35,408 nucleotides of DNA from an uncultured Gammaproteobacteria bacterium (GTDB lineage: Bacteria > Pseudomonadota > Gammaproteobacteria > Pseudomonadales > Azotimanducaceae). The notes beneath the pieces are model-generated. The model saw only the letters and a program-made list of their open reading frames with translations, searched no databases and was not told the origin of the DNA. Shown piece by piece: positions 24,600 through 32,774 of the stretch. Both the position numbers and the translations under genes were made by a program. Where the stretch lies: positions 1 through 35,408 of the forward strand of contig CAJXBG010000034.1 of NCBI GenBank assembly GCA_913050215.1. The letters are read 5' to 3'. The stretch's first letter is position 1, and the number at the start of each line of letters is the position of its first letter.

Positions 24600-25304
24600 T
24601 TACCGCAGGTGCTCAATCCAGAATTTGGTACCACCGGCAACCCCTGCCGGGATCAGCACCAAATTGATCAGTGGTATGGCTAACAGAAAATATGCGGGCA
24701 TCCCAAACGATAAGGCCTGAAATGTGTTCGAATTTAGTCTGCTTCTCAGTTCGGAAAAACTGATTTCATTGTTATCCGCAGCATAATCGGTGTATTGAAC
24801 AGCCATCATCCACGCACCAAATGCGATCCAAAGGAACGGAGCGAGAGCATTCAAACCCGGAATCAGCGAAATCACTACCAGACCTATCAAACGGGGAAGG
24901 TAATATACTAACTTGCTGATCTCACGCGTAACTGACCTAATGAGAATCAGGTGCAGCGACGTATTGCTAGTCAATATCTGACCGGTAATCTTTTCCTCTA
25001 CTTTGACCGACAATATTGCATTAAATGGCGCAGCAATGATGTTAGCAACAATCGTGAACGTGTAAAGCAACACCGCCAGCCCGATAACCATACCTAAAAC
25101 GGTCACGACGCCTCCCAAAAAAGACAGAAATTCTGGCAGGGAGTCATCCACATACGCCATCCATGCTTCATATTGGTTGACGCCATAAAGAATGGCGGCA
25201 GAAAGTACCAGCACATTAATCACGAGGGGAATCACAACGTAGCGTCGCAAACCAGGTTGCCGGATAAGCTGCAGGCCCTCCAGAAAACAGCCGATGCCAT
25301 TCAT
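24600..25304 (-). CDS. cysZ: CysZ/EI24-family sulfate transporter
   Basis: A 234-residue membrane protein. The opening GIGCFLEGLQLIRQPGLRRY then VVIPLVINVLVL is the CysZ N-terminus, TIVANIIAAPFNAILSVKVE is its most conserved block, and REISKLVYYLPRLIGLVVI and the C-terminal SFGMPAYFLLAIPLINLVLI-type stretch complete the EI24/CysZ pattern. CysZ is an inner-membrane sulfate channel supplying cysteine synthesis. Length matches the family (about 240-250 residues). ATG at 25302-25304 with AGAGGAAA somewhat upstream. No cys genes adjoin it in the window. The leader contains a 12-bp palindrome. Confidence 0.9.
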   Translation of the reverse strand: MNGIGCFLEGLQLIRQPGLRRYVVIPLVINVLVLSAAILYGVNQYEAWMAYVDDSLPEFLSFLGGVVTVLGMVIGLAVLLYTFTIVANIIAAPFNAILSVKVEEKITGQILTSNTSLHLILIRSVTREISKLVYYLPRLIGLVVISLIPGLNALAPFLWIAFGAWMMAVQYTDYAADNNEISFSELRSRLNSNTFQALSFGMPAYFLLAIPLINLVLIPAGVAGGTKFWIEHLR

Positions 25305-25372
25305 CTTTTGATCATTTCCTCTTTTTCAAACTATCTTTCACTAACAAATTGAGTGGCTCAGACCGCTAATTC

Positions 25373-25384
25373 ATATTCGAATAT
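25373..25384. promoter_or_regulatory. 12-bp perfect palindrome upstream of cysZ
   Basis: ATATTCGAATAT at 25373-25384 is fully self-complementary and lies in the 165-bp gap between the carboxylesterase stop and the cysZ start, about 70 bases upstream of cysZ. It could be a regulator site; AT-rich palindromes of this length also arise by chance. Confidence 0.25.
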
Positions 25385-25469
25385 CCAGCTTACGCGGACC
25401 ACTGTTCACGTTAATTTTACCATTTGTCTGCTTTTGAGATGCTTGGATACTCGAACCTGAGCAACATCA

Positions 25470-26924
25470 CTATCGAATACCTTCCCATACGGATCGAATG
25501 GCTGTGTCGGGATCGGTCACTGCTTCAGATTCTGTATCAAACCTCATGTTGATACGATCATCTGTCGTGTATCTAGGCCAACCAGGGTCACCGTCGACAA
25601 TAAAATCGATCCAGCACTGGTGCATTTTGTCAGCGACATTTTGCGGAATATCTCCAGGCCCAAGAAAGATGCCCACGCCACTCTTTCCGAGGTTGTCGAA
25701 CGCAAAAGGGATTTCAAGGGCGTGCGTAGCCTTCAAAGAACCATTCCTTGATTCCCAGTCGAAACGATACATCCAATCGCTGCAATTCATCTCAGATCTT
25801 GCCTCGCAAACGCGAATACTTGGAATCCTAAAGGTGAAGTCTGTGCCAAGCTGAACAGCTCGCTCTGTGGCCGAAGCATTTGGATGATTGCGATTGTATG
25901 TTTCAACCAAAGCTGGACCTGCGCCAAACCGGGCCGCATCGCTTTGATATTTTTCATCCGATACTGTATTCATAATAAACAGCGTGCTTTCATCCTTGTT
26001 GGTACCAATCAGCAAATCAACATTGGCACCCTGCCCGTTGCGGATAAGCTCAATAGGCAGGTCTGGCAATACGGAATTACCTGCGGCCGGATAAAATGGA
26101 GAGACTAGATTCAGATCATCTGAGCTCAGAAACTCGGTATCGAGGGTTCTTTGATGTTGCAGGATTTCCTCAACCGGAAGCTGTTGAAGCTCCTCTGGGT
26201 TGACGCAACCGGTTACTTTCAAAAAGGCATCGGTTACCAATCCAGCAGCGTCTTTTGTCAATGCATGCTGCGCACTGCCACTCTGGGAGATCGCTCGCTT
26301 AAACAAACCGGTAGATCTTGGAGAAGCAATTAAACTGCACACACTGAAAGCGCCTGCTGACTCTCCAGCTATCGTCACATTTTCCGGGTCTCCACCAAAA
26401 CTCCGAATATTGTCTTTCACCCATTCAAGCGCGAACACCTGGTCAAGGATACCGTTTGCGCCCGATGTCTCGTATTCGGAGCCAAATCTAGAAAGATCTG
26501 CAAAGCCAAGCGCCCCCATACGATAGTTAATGCTAACAACGACGATATTACCGTTTCGCACGAACTGAGCGCCATCGTACCAAGGTATCGCGCCTTGTCC
26601 CGTCCGGAACCCGCCACCATGGATCCAAACCAATACGGGTCTGTTGCCGTCATCCAATGCCGGCGTCTGCACGTTCAAGAAAAGACAATCTTCGTCCCAA
26701 TCAACCGGTACAGCACTGGTCATGCCGCCTGTGGCAAGCTGAGGCGCAGGTTTACCGAACTTTATCGTGCTTCGAACATCTGCCCAAGGCGCATGTGCAA
26801 CGGGGGCTTTGAACCTCAGTTCGCCAACCGGCGGAGCGGCATAAGGAATACCGGCAAACAACAACACATCGTTTTTTAATTTACCCTGCACCTTGCCTTG
26901 TCTGGTTTCTGCGATTTCGTTCAT
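25470..26924 (-). CDS. Type-B carboxylesterase/lipase family protein
   Basis: A 484-residue alpha/beta hydrolase. FAGIPYAAPPVGELRFKAP, DEDCLFLNVQTP, VWIHGGGFRTG (oxyanion hole), the nucleophile motif GESAG (Ser189 with this start), IGTNKDESTLF (acidic residue) and THALEIPFAFDN (catalytic His) are all present, so the enzyme should be an active ester hydrolase. No signal peptide is seen, so it is likely cytoplasmic. The frame also has an ATG at 26942, but that lies directly against its AAGGA; the ATG at 26922-26924 follows GGGGGA with 5 bases and is preferred. It lies 26 bases downstream of the thiolase gene in the same direction, so the two are likely one operon. Substrate unknown. Confidence 0.92.
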   Translation of the reverse strand: MNEIAETRQGKVQGKLKNDVLLFAGIPYAAPPVGELRFKAPVAHAPWADVRSTIKFGKPAPQLATGGMTSAVPVDWDEDCLFLNVQTPALDDGNRPVLVWIHGGGFRTGQGAIPWYDGAQFVRNGNIVVVSINYRMGALGFADLSRFGSEYETSGANGILDQVFALEWVKDNIRSFGGDPENVTIAGESAGAFSVCSLIASPRSTGLFKRAISQSGSAQHALTKDAAGLVTDAFLKVTGCVNPEELQQLPVEEILQHQRTLDTEFLSSDDLNLVSPFYPAAGNSVLPDLPIELIRNGQGANVDLLIGTNKDESTLFIMNTVSDEKYQSDAARFGAGPALVETYNRNHPNASATERAVQLGTDFTFRIPSIRVCEARSEMNCSDWMYRFDWESRNGSLKATHALEIPFAFDNLGKSGVGIFLGPGDIPQNVADKMHQCWIDFIVDGDPGWPRYTTDDRINMRFDTESEAVTDPDTAIRSVWEGIR

Positions 26925-26950
26925 TAATATCCCCCGAGTCATTCCTTGTA

Positions 26951-28180
26951 TTAGATGCGCTCAATAATGGTTGCTGTACCCATACCGCCGCCAGTACACA
27001 TTGCGATCAAGGCCGTTGTCTTATCTCTTCGCTCAAGCTCACCCAGTACTGTTTCGATCAACATCGCACCCGTTGCACCGATTGGATGACCTAGGGCAAT
27101 CGCCCCGCCAGCAACGTTAATAATGTCATCTTCGACGCCCAAATCTTTTTGAAACTTAAGCACAACGGCGGCAAACGCTTCGTTAATCTCAAACAGATCA
27201 ATATCATCTTTTGTCATGCCCGCTTTTTTAAGACATATTTCCGCGGCCGGCCCTGGCGCTGTCAGCATAATGACAGGCTCTGTACCGGCAGTGGCCGTCA
27301 TCACTATTTTTGCTCTCGGTTTCAAACCATTTGCTTTTGCGTATCCGGGAGATGACAACAATATTGCCCCTGCGCCATCGACCACACCGGATGAATTTCC
27401 CGCATGGTGGACGTGGGTCACGCCGTCAATTTCAGGATAGACATCTTTACAAATTTGATCAAAAGTCCGGTCATGACCATCATAAAGTGTCGTACCCATT
27501 TTTTCGAAAGAAGGGTTTAAACCTTGCATATTTTCAAGCGTCGTACCCGGTCTAGGATGCTCATCTTTATCCAGCGCCAACTGTCCATCATTGTGATAGA
27601 TAGGAACAATAGAGTCAGTAAAGTGCCCCGCTTTTATTGATGCAGCAGCACGCTCCTGACTCCGGACGGCATAGGCATCACACTGCTCACGTGAAAATCC
27701 TTCGCGCGTCGCGATAAGATCCGCAGACACACCCTGAGGAATCAGCGGATACTGTTCGAACAGATGCTTATTGTTAGCTGTAAAACCATCGGTGTGGTTA
27801 GGTGAATACCTTGACATTGATTCAACACCACCGCCAATCACCAAATCCTGTTGACCAGCCATAATGCCCATAGCCGCCATTGTTACAGCTTGTTGGCCAG
27901 AACCACAGAATCTATGGAGCGTCACACCGGGGACATTGATTGGCCAGCCAGCATCAAGTACAGAAGATCGGGCAATGTCATGAGCATGATCGCCGGTACC
28001 GGAACCATTACCAGCAACTACGTCTTCGACATCACCGACTTCAAAACCCACCTTGTCTTTAAGTCCATTCAGCACCTGTGCCATGACACGCTGCGGGTGC
28101 ACGTCTGCCAAACCACCTGCACCTTTTTTACCACGACCCCGGGGAGACCTAACCCCATCAATAATCCAAGCTTCACCCAT
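26951..28180 (-). CDS. Acetyl-CoA C-acyltransferase (thiolase)
   Basis: A 409-residue degradative-type thiolase. The acyl-accepting Cys is in HRFCGSGQQA (about Cys92), NEAFAAV carries the first catalytic-site His/Asn region, GGAIALGHPIGATGA the catalytic His, and CTGGGMGTATIIE the second Cys. It cleaves 3-ketoacyl-CoA with CoA or condenses two acetyl-CoA. The frame opens at a GTG (28186), but the ATG at 28178-28180 follows GAGGA with 7 bases and is the better start. It heads an operon with the carboxylesterase. It could feed acetoacetyl-CoA to the PHA genes elsewhere in the window, but no direct link is visible. Confidence 0.93.
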   Translation of the reverse strand: MGEAWIIDGVRSPRGRGKKGAGGLADVHPQRVMAQVLNGLKDKVGFEVGDVEDVVAGNGSGTGDHAHDIARSSVLDAGWPINVPGVTLHRFCGSGQQAVTMAAMGIMAGQQDLVIGGGVESMSRYSPNHTDGFTANNKHLFEQYPLIPQGVSADLIATREGFSREQCDAYAVRSQERAAASIKAGHFTDSIVPIYHNDGQLALDKDEHPRPGTTLENMQGLNPSFEKMGTTLYDGHDRTFDQICKDVYPEIDGVTHVHHAGNSSGVVDGAGAILLSSPGYAKANGLKPRAKIVMTATAGTEPVIMLTAPGPAAEICLKKAGMTKDDIDLFEINEAFAAVVLKFQKDLGVEDDIINVAGGAIALGHPIGATGAMLIETVLGELERRDKTTALIAMCTGGGMGTATIIERI

Positions 28181-28466
28181 TTTCACGTCCTCATCAGTTA
28201 ATTCAAAAAAGTATTTGGTTCTATTATTAAGATTGCTTTATCTACAAGGCGCACAGATTTGCGTATTTGCGGAGCGCTCACTTTTCCAGCGACATTTATA
28301 CGCCTGCACCAATAAAGCCCTCACAATACGCCATTGCTCTATCCGCTGTCATCACTTCGATAATCCTGATTAATGAATCTTTAATCTGATTGGTCGGGCG
28401 AGTCGTGGAAGATACCCGATCAATTTCCTCAGCGCTGACAGTCCTATACCGAGTTAAGAGCGTCCC

Positions 28467-30755
28467 TCAGGGCGATAGTTCTAATGCCTTTCCGTCTAGA
28501 TTTGAAGGCAGAGGTATACCAAGAACCTCCATCAGCGTGGGTGCGATATCGATACTGTTTACCGGTGTTGTATCAACCCCAGGGGACACCCATTGACCAT
28601 AAAAAATCAGTGGGATAGATCTGTCATAGTCGTACAGCGATCCATGGGTCGTACCGGTACTCGAAATAATACAATCCTGTTCCATCTGCAGGAATAGATC
28701 TCCACTAGCACCCTCGACGATTGAATTACGCAGCAATCGTGCTTCACTGGACTGGGTGTTCTCAATTTCGTATCTGGTCCACAATTTTTTTACGCCAGGC
28801 TCACTTTCCAAAATACGCTTTAAGCCTGAAACAACCTGATCAAATTCAAGCTGATTTTGTGCCAGATAGGGTCGATTGATGTAGAGCTGACTGCCGCTGA
28901 ACATCACAAGATCTGTCGGCAAGTCCCAGGGCGCAGTATATTCGGCGTATATATCGAACAACAAACCACCAATGAAACCGTACAAGCCGATACGCCCGCC
29001 CTCAATGGGACAGCGATTTTTACCCAATTCAGACTGCCACTCCGGGAGATTCGCCACACCATGATCACTCGTCAAGGCAACGATATAACGATCCTCACCA
29101 ACGGTTTGATCAAGCAACTCGAGGAGCATCGCCAACTCAGCATCGATGATATTCAAGCTGTGTTCAGACTCCGCGCTGTACGGACCGAATTGATGTCCGA
29201 CCGTATCGTAGGCAGACAAGGATATCGTCAGAACGTCGGTCACTCCTTTTTGTCCCAACGCCTCCTCAGTGACGAGTCTACGAGCCAGTTCAAAGGTAAG
29301 TTTATCGAGATAAGGCGAATCATAAATTCGCTCACCTAACTCATCTGTATCTCCTTCTCGAATCGCGTGACCACTCACTCGACTATTATCATCTGACTCG
29401 CCGACATAATCATCGGCTCTAAATCGTCCTGCGTCGTGCTCCCACAGAAGCGGTAATGAATCAACAAACAGTTTGTTAAACGTGTTCACATAATCTGGAA
29501 GTGACTGCTCGTAATACTTACTTGTGGTGAAGCGCACTTGATCCTTGTCAAACCAATACACGCCATCAGCTTCATGCCCGGCCATCATAATCGCGGCGCG
29601 ATCTTTGCCACTAAGCGAAAAAGAGCGACCATTAAAAAGCGCTTTCACCCGTTGACCGAGCGTCGGTTCCGTTAGCATCCAGGGCGACCGCCCTTCCTCG
29701 CCTCCGAGGACAAGGTGCTCAGCCGCGTCGTCTTCAACGCAGTATCTAAGGGCCCATGCTGCAGTGTCGATATAGTAATTTCCGGGGATCCCTGCCTTAC
29801 TCGGATTCACTCCGGTCATCATCACAGCATGCCCCGGGCAGGTGCTCGTCAAACCATGATCTAAGCTGGCATCGGTATACCTTTTGCCTTCCCGGGCTAA
29901 CTTGCCAAGGCCTCCCGGCAAAGATACATCGATTCGATTATTTCGAAGCTGATCGATGGCTATGAGCAAAACGAGCGCAGGTTTGCTGTCCATGCTTGAC
30001 TCCTGTTGACGCTCCTGTTGACGCTCCTGTTGATGCTTTTGGGACTGCTCACCCGGGTCAGTATGATCACTCCCGGACACCACTGGATTATCAATCTCGT
30101 CAAACGGAATTTTCTCCATACCCTTGATCATTATCGGCAACACTGGCACATCGTAAAAGTCACCCTCGTCTTTGGTCTCCACCAATTCGATCTGGCGCAC
30201 GACGTCCATACCGCGAACTACTCGCCCGAAAACGGTATAACCGAAGCTTTTACAAGTAACCGGGCGAACCAACCCACGCTCTGCCGCAGCCTCCGTCGCT
30301 TTTTCATCCTCTCTAGTACAACTTTCGGCGGAATGGTCCAAACGGGTATTGTCATTTGTATTGATAAAAAACTGCCGCGAGGCACTATCAATAATATCGG
30401 TACGCGCCATGGCAATCGTGCCCGTTAAATTGGACAAACCGTTGTCAGCTTCGTTAGTTATCTCTTCTTTCCCCTCAAGCTCAGTCATATCGGCCAGATG
30501 CCCACCTGCCTGAATCATGAAATCAGGAATTACCCGATGAAAGACCGTATCGGTGTAACTATCATCACTCACGTAGCTTAAAAAGTTTGTGACGGTGATA
30601 GGGGCTTTATCGGGATATAGCTCCAACACGATGTCTCCCGATGTGGTCGAAATTCTGACCAGCGGATTGTTTGATGCTATCTCTTCAGCTTGGGCGCCAT
30701 GAAACCAGCCTAAACCCAACAAAAAAAGTAACCATAGACCAAGAAAGTGCTTCAC
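28467..30755 (-). CDS. Fusion: periplasmic cyclophilin (PPIase) + PafA-like alkaline phosphatase
   Basis: A 762-residue single frame. Residues 1-23 form a signal peptide (hydrophobic core, cleavage at AQA-EE). Residues about 30-215 are a cyclophilin: FHRVIPDFMIQAGG supplies Arg74, Phe79 and Gln82, TGTIAMART and SRQFFINTND follow, so the proline isomerase site is intact. Residues about 221-254 are a Gln/Glu-rich linker with QQER repeats. Residues 255-762 are an alkaline phosphatase/PafA-type phosphatase or phosphodiesterase: Asp268 in AIDQLR, probable nucleophile Thr305 in STCPGHA, metal ligands in SAYDTVGHQFGP, TSDHGVA and GTTHGSLYDYD. Both halves should act in the periplasm. The start is a GTG (30753-30755) with AGGG 7 bases upstream, lying inside the end of the amidase gene. 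An ATG at 29993, at the phosphatase border, could act as an internal start but has no signal peptide. Confidence 0.88.
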   Translation of the reverse strand: MKHFLGLWLLFLLGLGWFHGAQAEEIASNNPLVRISTTSGDIVLELYPDKAPITVTNFLSYVSDDSYTDTVFHRVIPDFMIQAGGHLADMTELEGKEEITNEADNGLSNLTGTIAMARTDIIDSASRQFFINTNDNTRLDHSAESCTREDEKATEAAAERGLVRPVTCKSFGYTVFGRVVRGMDVVRQIELVETKDEGDFYDVPVLPIMIKGMEKIPFDEIDNPVVSGSDHTDPGEQSQKHQQERQQERQQESSMDSKPALVLLIAIDQLRNNRIDVSLPGGLGKLAREGKRYTDASLDHGLTSTCPGHAVMMTGVNPSKAGIPGNYYIDTAAWALRYCVEDDAAEHLVLGGEEGRSPWMLTEPTLGQRVKALFNGRSFSLSGKDRAAIMMAGHEADGVYWFDKDQVRFTTSKYYEQSLPDYVNTFNKLFVDSLPLLWEHDAGRFRADDYVGESDDNSRVSGHAIREGDTDELGERIYDSPYLDKLTFELARRLVTEEALGQKGVTDVLTISLSAYDTVGHQFGPYSAESEHSLNIIDAELAMLLELLDQTVGEDRYIVALTSDHGVANLPEWQSELGKNRCPIEGGRIGLYGFIGGLLFDIYAEYTAPWDLPTDLVMFSGSQLYINRPYLAQNQLEFDQVVSGLKRILESEPGVKKLWTRYEIENTQSSEARLLRNSIVEGASGDLFLQMEQDCIISSTGTTHGSLYDYDRSIPLIFYGQWVSPGVDTTPVNSIDIAPTLMEVLGIPLPSNLDGKALELSP
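30001..30036. repeat. Three 12-bp tandem repeats encoding the fusion linker
   Basis: TCCTGTTGACGC occurs at 30001-30012 and 30013-30024 and as TCCTGTTGATGC at 30025-30036. On the minus strand they encode the repeated Gln-Gln-Glu-Arg units of the cyclophilin-phosphatase linker. The 12-bp period keeps the frame, so copy-number change would only alter linker length. Confidence 0.9.
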
Positions 30756-30757
30756 AA

Positions 30758-32215
30758 CTAATCCCTGTAGTTCACGGGTGCAACCAAACCAGATATTTCC
30801 CGAGAAACTTGGTCTGCAAATTCAATCGTAAAAAGATCTCCCATTTCCCTGCCCACAATCTGAATACCGATGGGCAATCCCTGACCATCGAGTCCCGTCG
30901 GTATCACTGTTGAGGGCAAGTAACTAACACCTGTCAAGCCGGCCCAGAACACCTGCTCAAAATAGTTGCGGGGTTCATTATTCACGGAAATCATGCGCTC
31001 AGAGTTCTTCGGGTTGTGGTCGTGGGGAAACGCAGAGGTAAAGCACATCGGTGTTAGCAGAACGTCAAATTTTTTGAAATACTCATGCCAGGCCCAACGC
31101 ATATGCGTTCGCTTTTCATTCAGGTCATACCAATCTCTGAAATGCATCGTGGAAGCCCTTGTGATATCCGCCACCGAACTACGATCATCGTCTGCGAGCG
31201 TTTCCTTTCTTTTCAGATTCGCTTCAAAAGCTTCTTCTGGCTGACGAGCAGACATGGCTGCGTGCAGCAGAAATTGATATTGATGCAAGCAGTCGGCAAT
31301 ATCGAAATCAGGGCGTGCATTATAATCGACTGTTCCACCAGCATCTTCCACCAGTTTTGCAACGTTCATGACCCGCTCGTAAACGCTATGATCAACCGGA
31401 GCAATCTCATCATCGGCCCAAACGGCAACCTTAAAATCTTTCAGACTTTTCTGCGATGCTTCTGGCAAAGCCAGTTGCCAACCGGGCAAATGGATCTCAT
31501 CTGCCCCACCAACGATGTCCATGACAAGCCGCAAATCCCGGGCACTGCGCGCTAACGGCCCTATCACGGATATATCGGAGGGCGTGAGAGAGCCTGGCAT
31601 CCCATGGCCTCGCATTGGCAGCACACCCCAAGTTGGTTTGTGACCATAAACACCGCAGTAGTGCGCAGGATTACGTATCGAGCCGCCAATATCGGAGCCC
31701 ATTTCCAGCCCTGTGAGTCCTGCTGCAAGCGCAGCGGCTGAACCACCGGAGGAACCACCCGGCGTGCGACTCAAATCATGGGGATTACCGGTGGTACCAT
31801 AGACCTCGTTATAACTCTGAAAGTCGGCGAGGAAAATTGGCACATTGGTCTTGCCAAATATCACCGCCCCCGCATTTTGTAAACGCTCACAAGCAACAGC
31901 ATCTGCGCTTGCAATATTATCCCTAAGCAAGGGGTTGCCCCGAGTCGTTGGCAGGCCTTCAATATCGTAGGATTCTTTTACCGTCATCGGCAGGCCATGC
32001 AGCGGACCCCAGTCCTCGCCCCGAGCTAAAGCCTCATCCGCTTGCCTTGCTCTGGCACGTGCCTTTTCCAACTGGGTCACAATAATCGCATTAATCTCTG
32101 GATTATATTTCTCCATTCTCGCGATAAAATGTTCAAGAAGATCCGCGCTACTGATTTGCTTAGACTTTATTTTTTGCACTAGCGCCGTTGCATCTGAATA
32201 AGCTAATTCATCCAT
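30758..32215 (-). CDS. Amidase signature family protein
   Basis: A 485-residue amidase. The Ser-cisSer-Lys triad is visible: Lys80 in MTVKESYD, Ser155 in GGSSGGS and Ser179 in GSDIGGSIRNPAHYCG; HKPTWG and SDISVIGPLARSARDLRL are also typical. It should hydrolyse a carboxamide to the acid and ammonia; indole-acetamide-, nitrile-derived or xenobiotic amides are all possible. Three starts are close together (GTG 32227, ATG 32221, ATG 32215); GAGG lies 6 bases before the ATG at 32213-32215, which is chosen. No signal peptide is seen, so it is cytoplasmic, in contrast to the exported fusion protein whose gene starts 2 bases after its stop; the two are probably co-transcribed and translationally coupled. 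Confidence 0.92.
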   Translation of the reverse strand: MDELAYSDATALVQKIKSKQISSADLLEHFIARMEKYNPEINAIIVTQLEKARARARQADEALARGEDWGPLHGLPMTVKESYDIEGLPTTRGNPLLRDNIASADAVACERLQNAGAVIFGKTNVPIFLADFQSYNEVYGTTGNPHDLSRTPGGSSGGSAAALAAGLTGLEMGSDIGGSIRNPAHYCGVYGHKPTWGVLPMRGHGMPGSLTPSDISVIGPLARSARDLRLVMDIVGGADEIHLPGWQLALPEASQKSLKDFKVAVWADDEIAPVDHSVYERVMNVAKLVEDAGGTVDYNARPDFDIADCLHQYQFLLHAAMSARQPEEAFEANLKRKETLADDDRSSVADITRASTMHFRDWYDLNEKRTHMRWAWHEYFKKFDVLLTPMCFTSAFPHDHNPKNSERMISVNNEPRNYFEQVFWAGLTGVSYLPSTVIPTGLDGQGLPIGIQIVGREMGDLFTIEFADQVSREISGLVAPVNYRD

Positions 32216-32314
32216 TTTCATCCTCACCTTTGATCAGTTGATCTTGTGTCTGTTATCGCAAAGCGCCTCAGGGTAAGGCAGTTGACGGTTCGCTGCAACT
32301 CGATTGGCTCAGTC

Positions 32315-32488
32315 CTATAACGCGTGAGTAAAACGGCCTGTTGCTAAAGCTGCCCGAGTGCTCAGTACCCGAGCACGCTTAACCGGACCATCGTGACGCC
32401 AGCCGGGGGCTAGCAGCAGGTAAGTGAGCTTATCTCGCCAATTGTCAGCCCTTTTGAAGTCTTGCCAAAGCGCAGCATACTCATGAGA
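32315..32488 (-). pseudogene. Possible C-terminal remnant of a sterol desaturase/fatty acid hydroxylase
   Basis: A short minus-strand frame reads SHEYAALWQDFKRADNWRDK then LTYLLLAPGWRHDGPVKRAR and ends at 32315. The W-x-D-K-L-x-Y-x-x-x-PGW-x-H-G pattern is what I know from the C-terminal end of sterol desaturase-family proteins, which follows the last His box. The preceding about 14 residues of the open frame do not look related, and no His-box region is found upstream. It therefore looks like the leftover tail of a deleted gene. It could also be a chance similarity or a small unrelated gene. Confidence 0.42.
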
Positions 32489-32647
32489 CAGCACAATGCA
32501 CGAGGTCTGATAACACCCCCGTGATGGCAATCAAGTTAGCGGACGTTCGGGGCGTGATAAACCCACTCGCCCAGTCCACCATTGGCGATCAACAATATCT
32601 TTTAAAAGGCTAAGTTCGTGTAACTAGAAAAAACAAGAAACGCGGAT

Positions 32648-32686
32648 TTTCCGGAAAGAGTCCAACTATCGCCGATAAAACGATAG
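32648..32686. promoter_or_regulatory. Two palindromic sites downstream of the RND gene
   Basis: TTTCCGGAAA (32648-32657) is a perfect 10-bp palindrome, and CTATCG (32666-32671) pairs with CGATAG (32681-32686) across a 9-base loop. They lie about 90-125 bases past the RND stop on its strand. They could be a weak terminator or regulator sites; no T tract follows directly. Confidence 0.2.
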
Positions 32687-32774
32687 ATAACGACGTGTCA
32701 GTATCGCAAAGATTTTAGAAATTTAGTTGCTTCCTGTGCGATATGCCTGCCTCAACTAGCATGGCTGCGATGAT

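Larger units (their letters stand above)
32216..32774. other. Largely non-coding region between RND and amidase genes
   Basis: About 560 bases without an intact gene that I recognise. It contains a minus-strand fragment that resembles the tail of a sterol desaturase-family protein (32315-32488), a 10-bp palindrome TTTCCGGAAA (32648-32657) and a 6-bp inverted repeat CTATCG/CGATAG (32666-32671 and 32681-32686). All three frames upstream of the fragment on the minus strand are interrupted by stops and show no histidine boxes. Confidence 0.45.

Noticed and set aside
29991-29993. ATG at the start of the phosphatase domain as evidence for two separate genes.
   Set aside because: There is no ribosome-binding site or signal peptide at this ATG, and the frame is continuous with the cyclophilin, so a fusion is the simpler reading.
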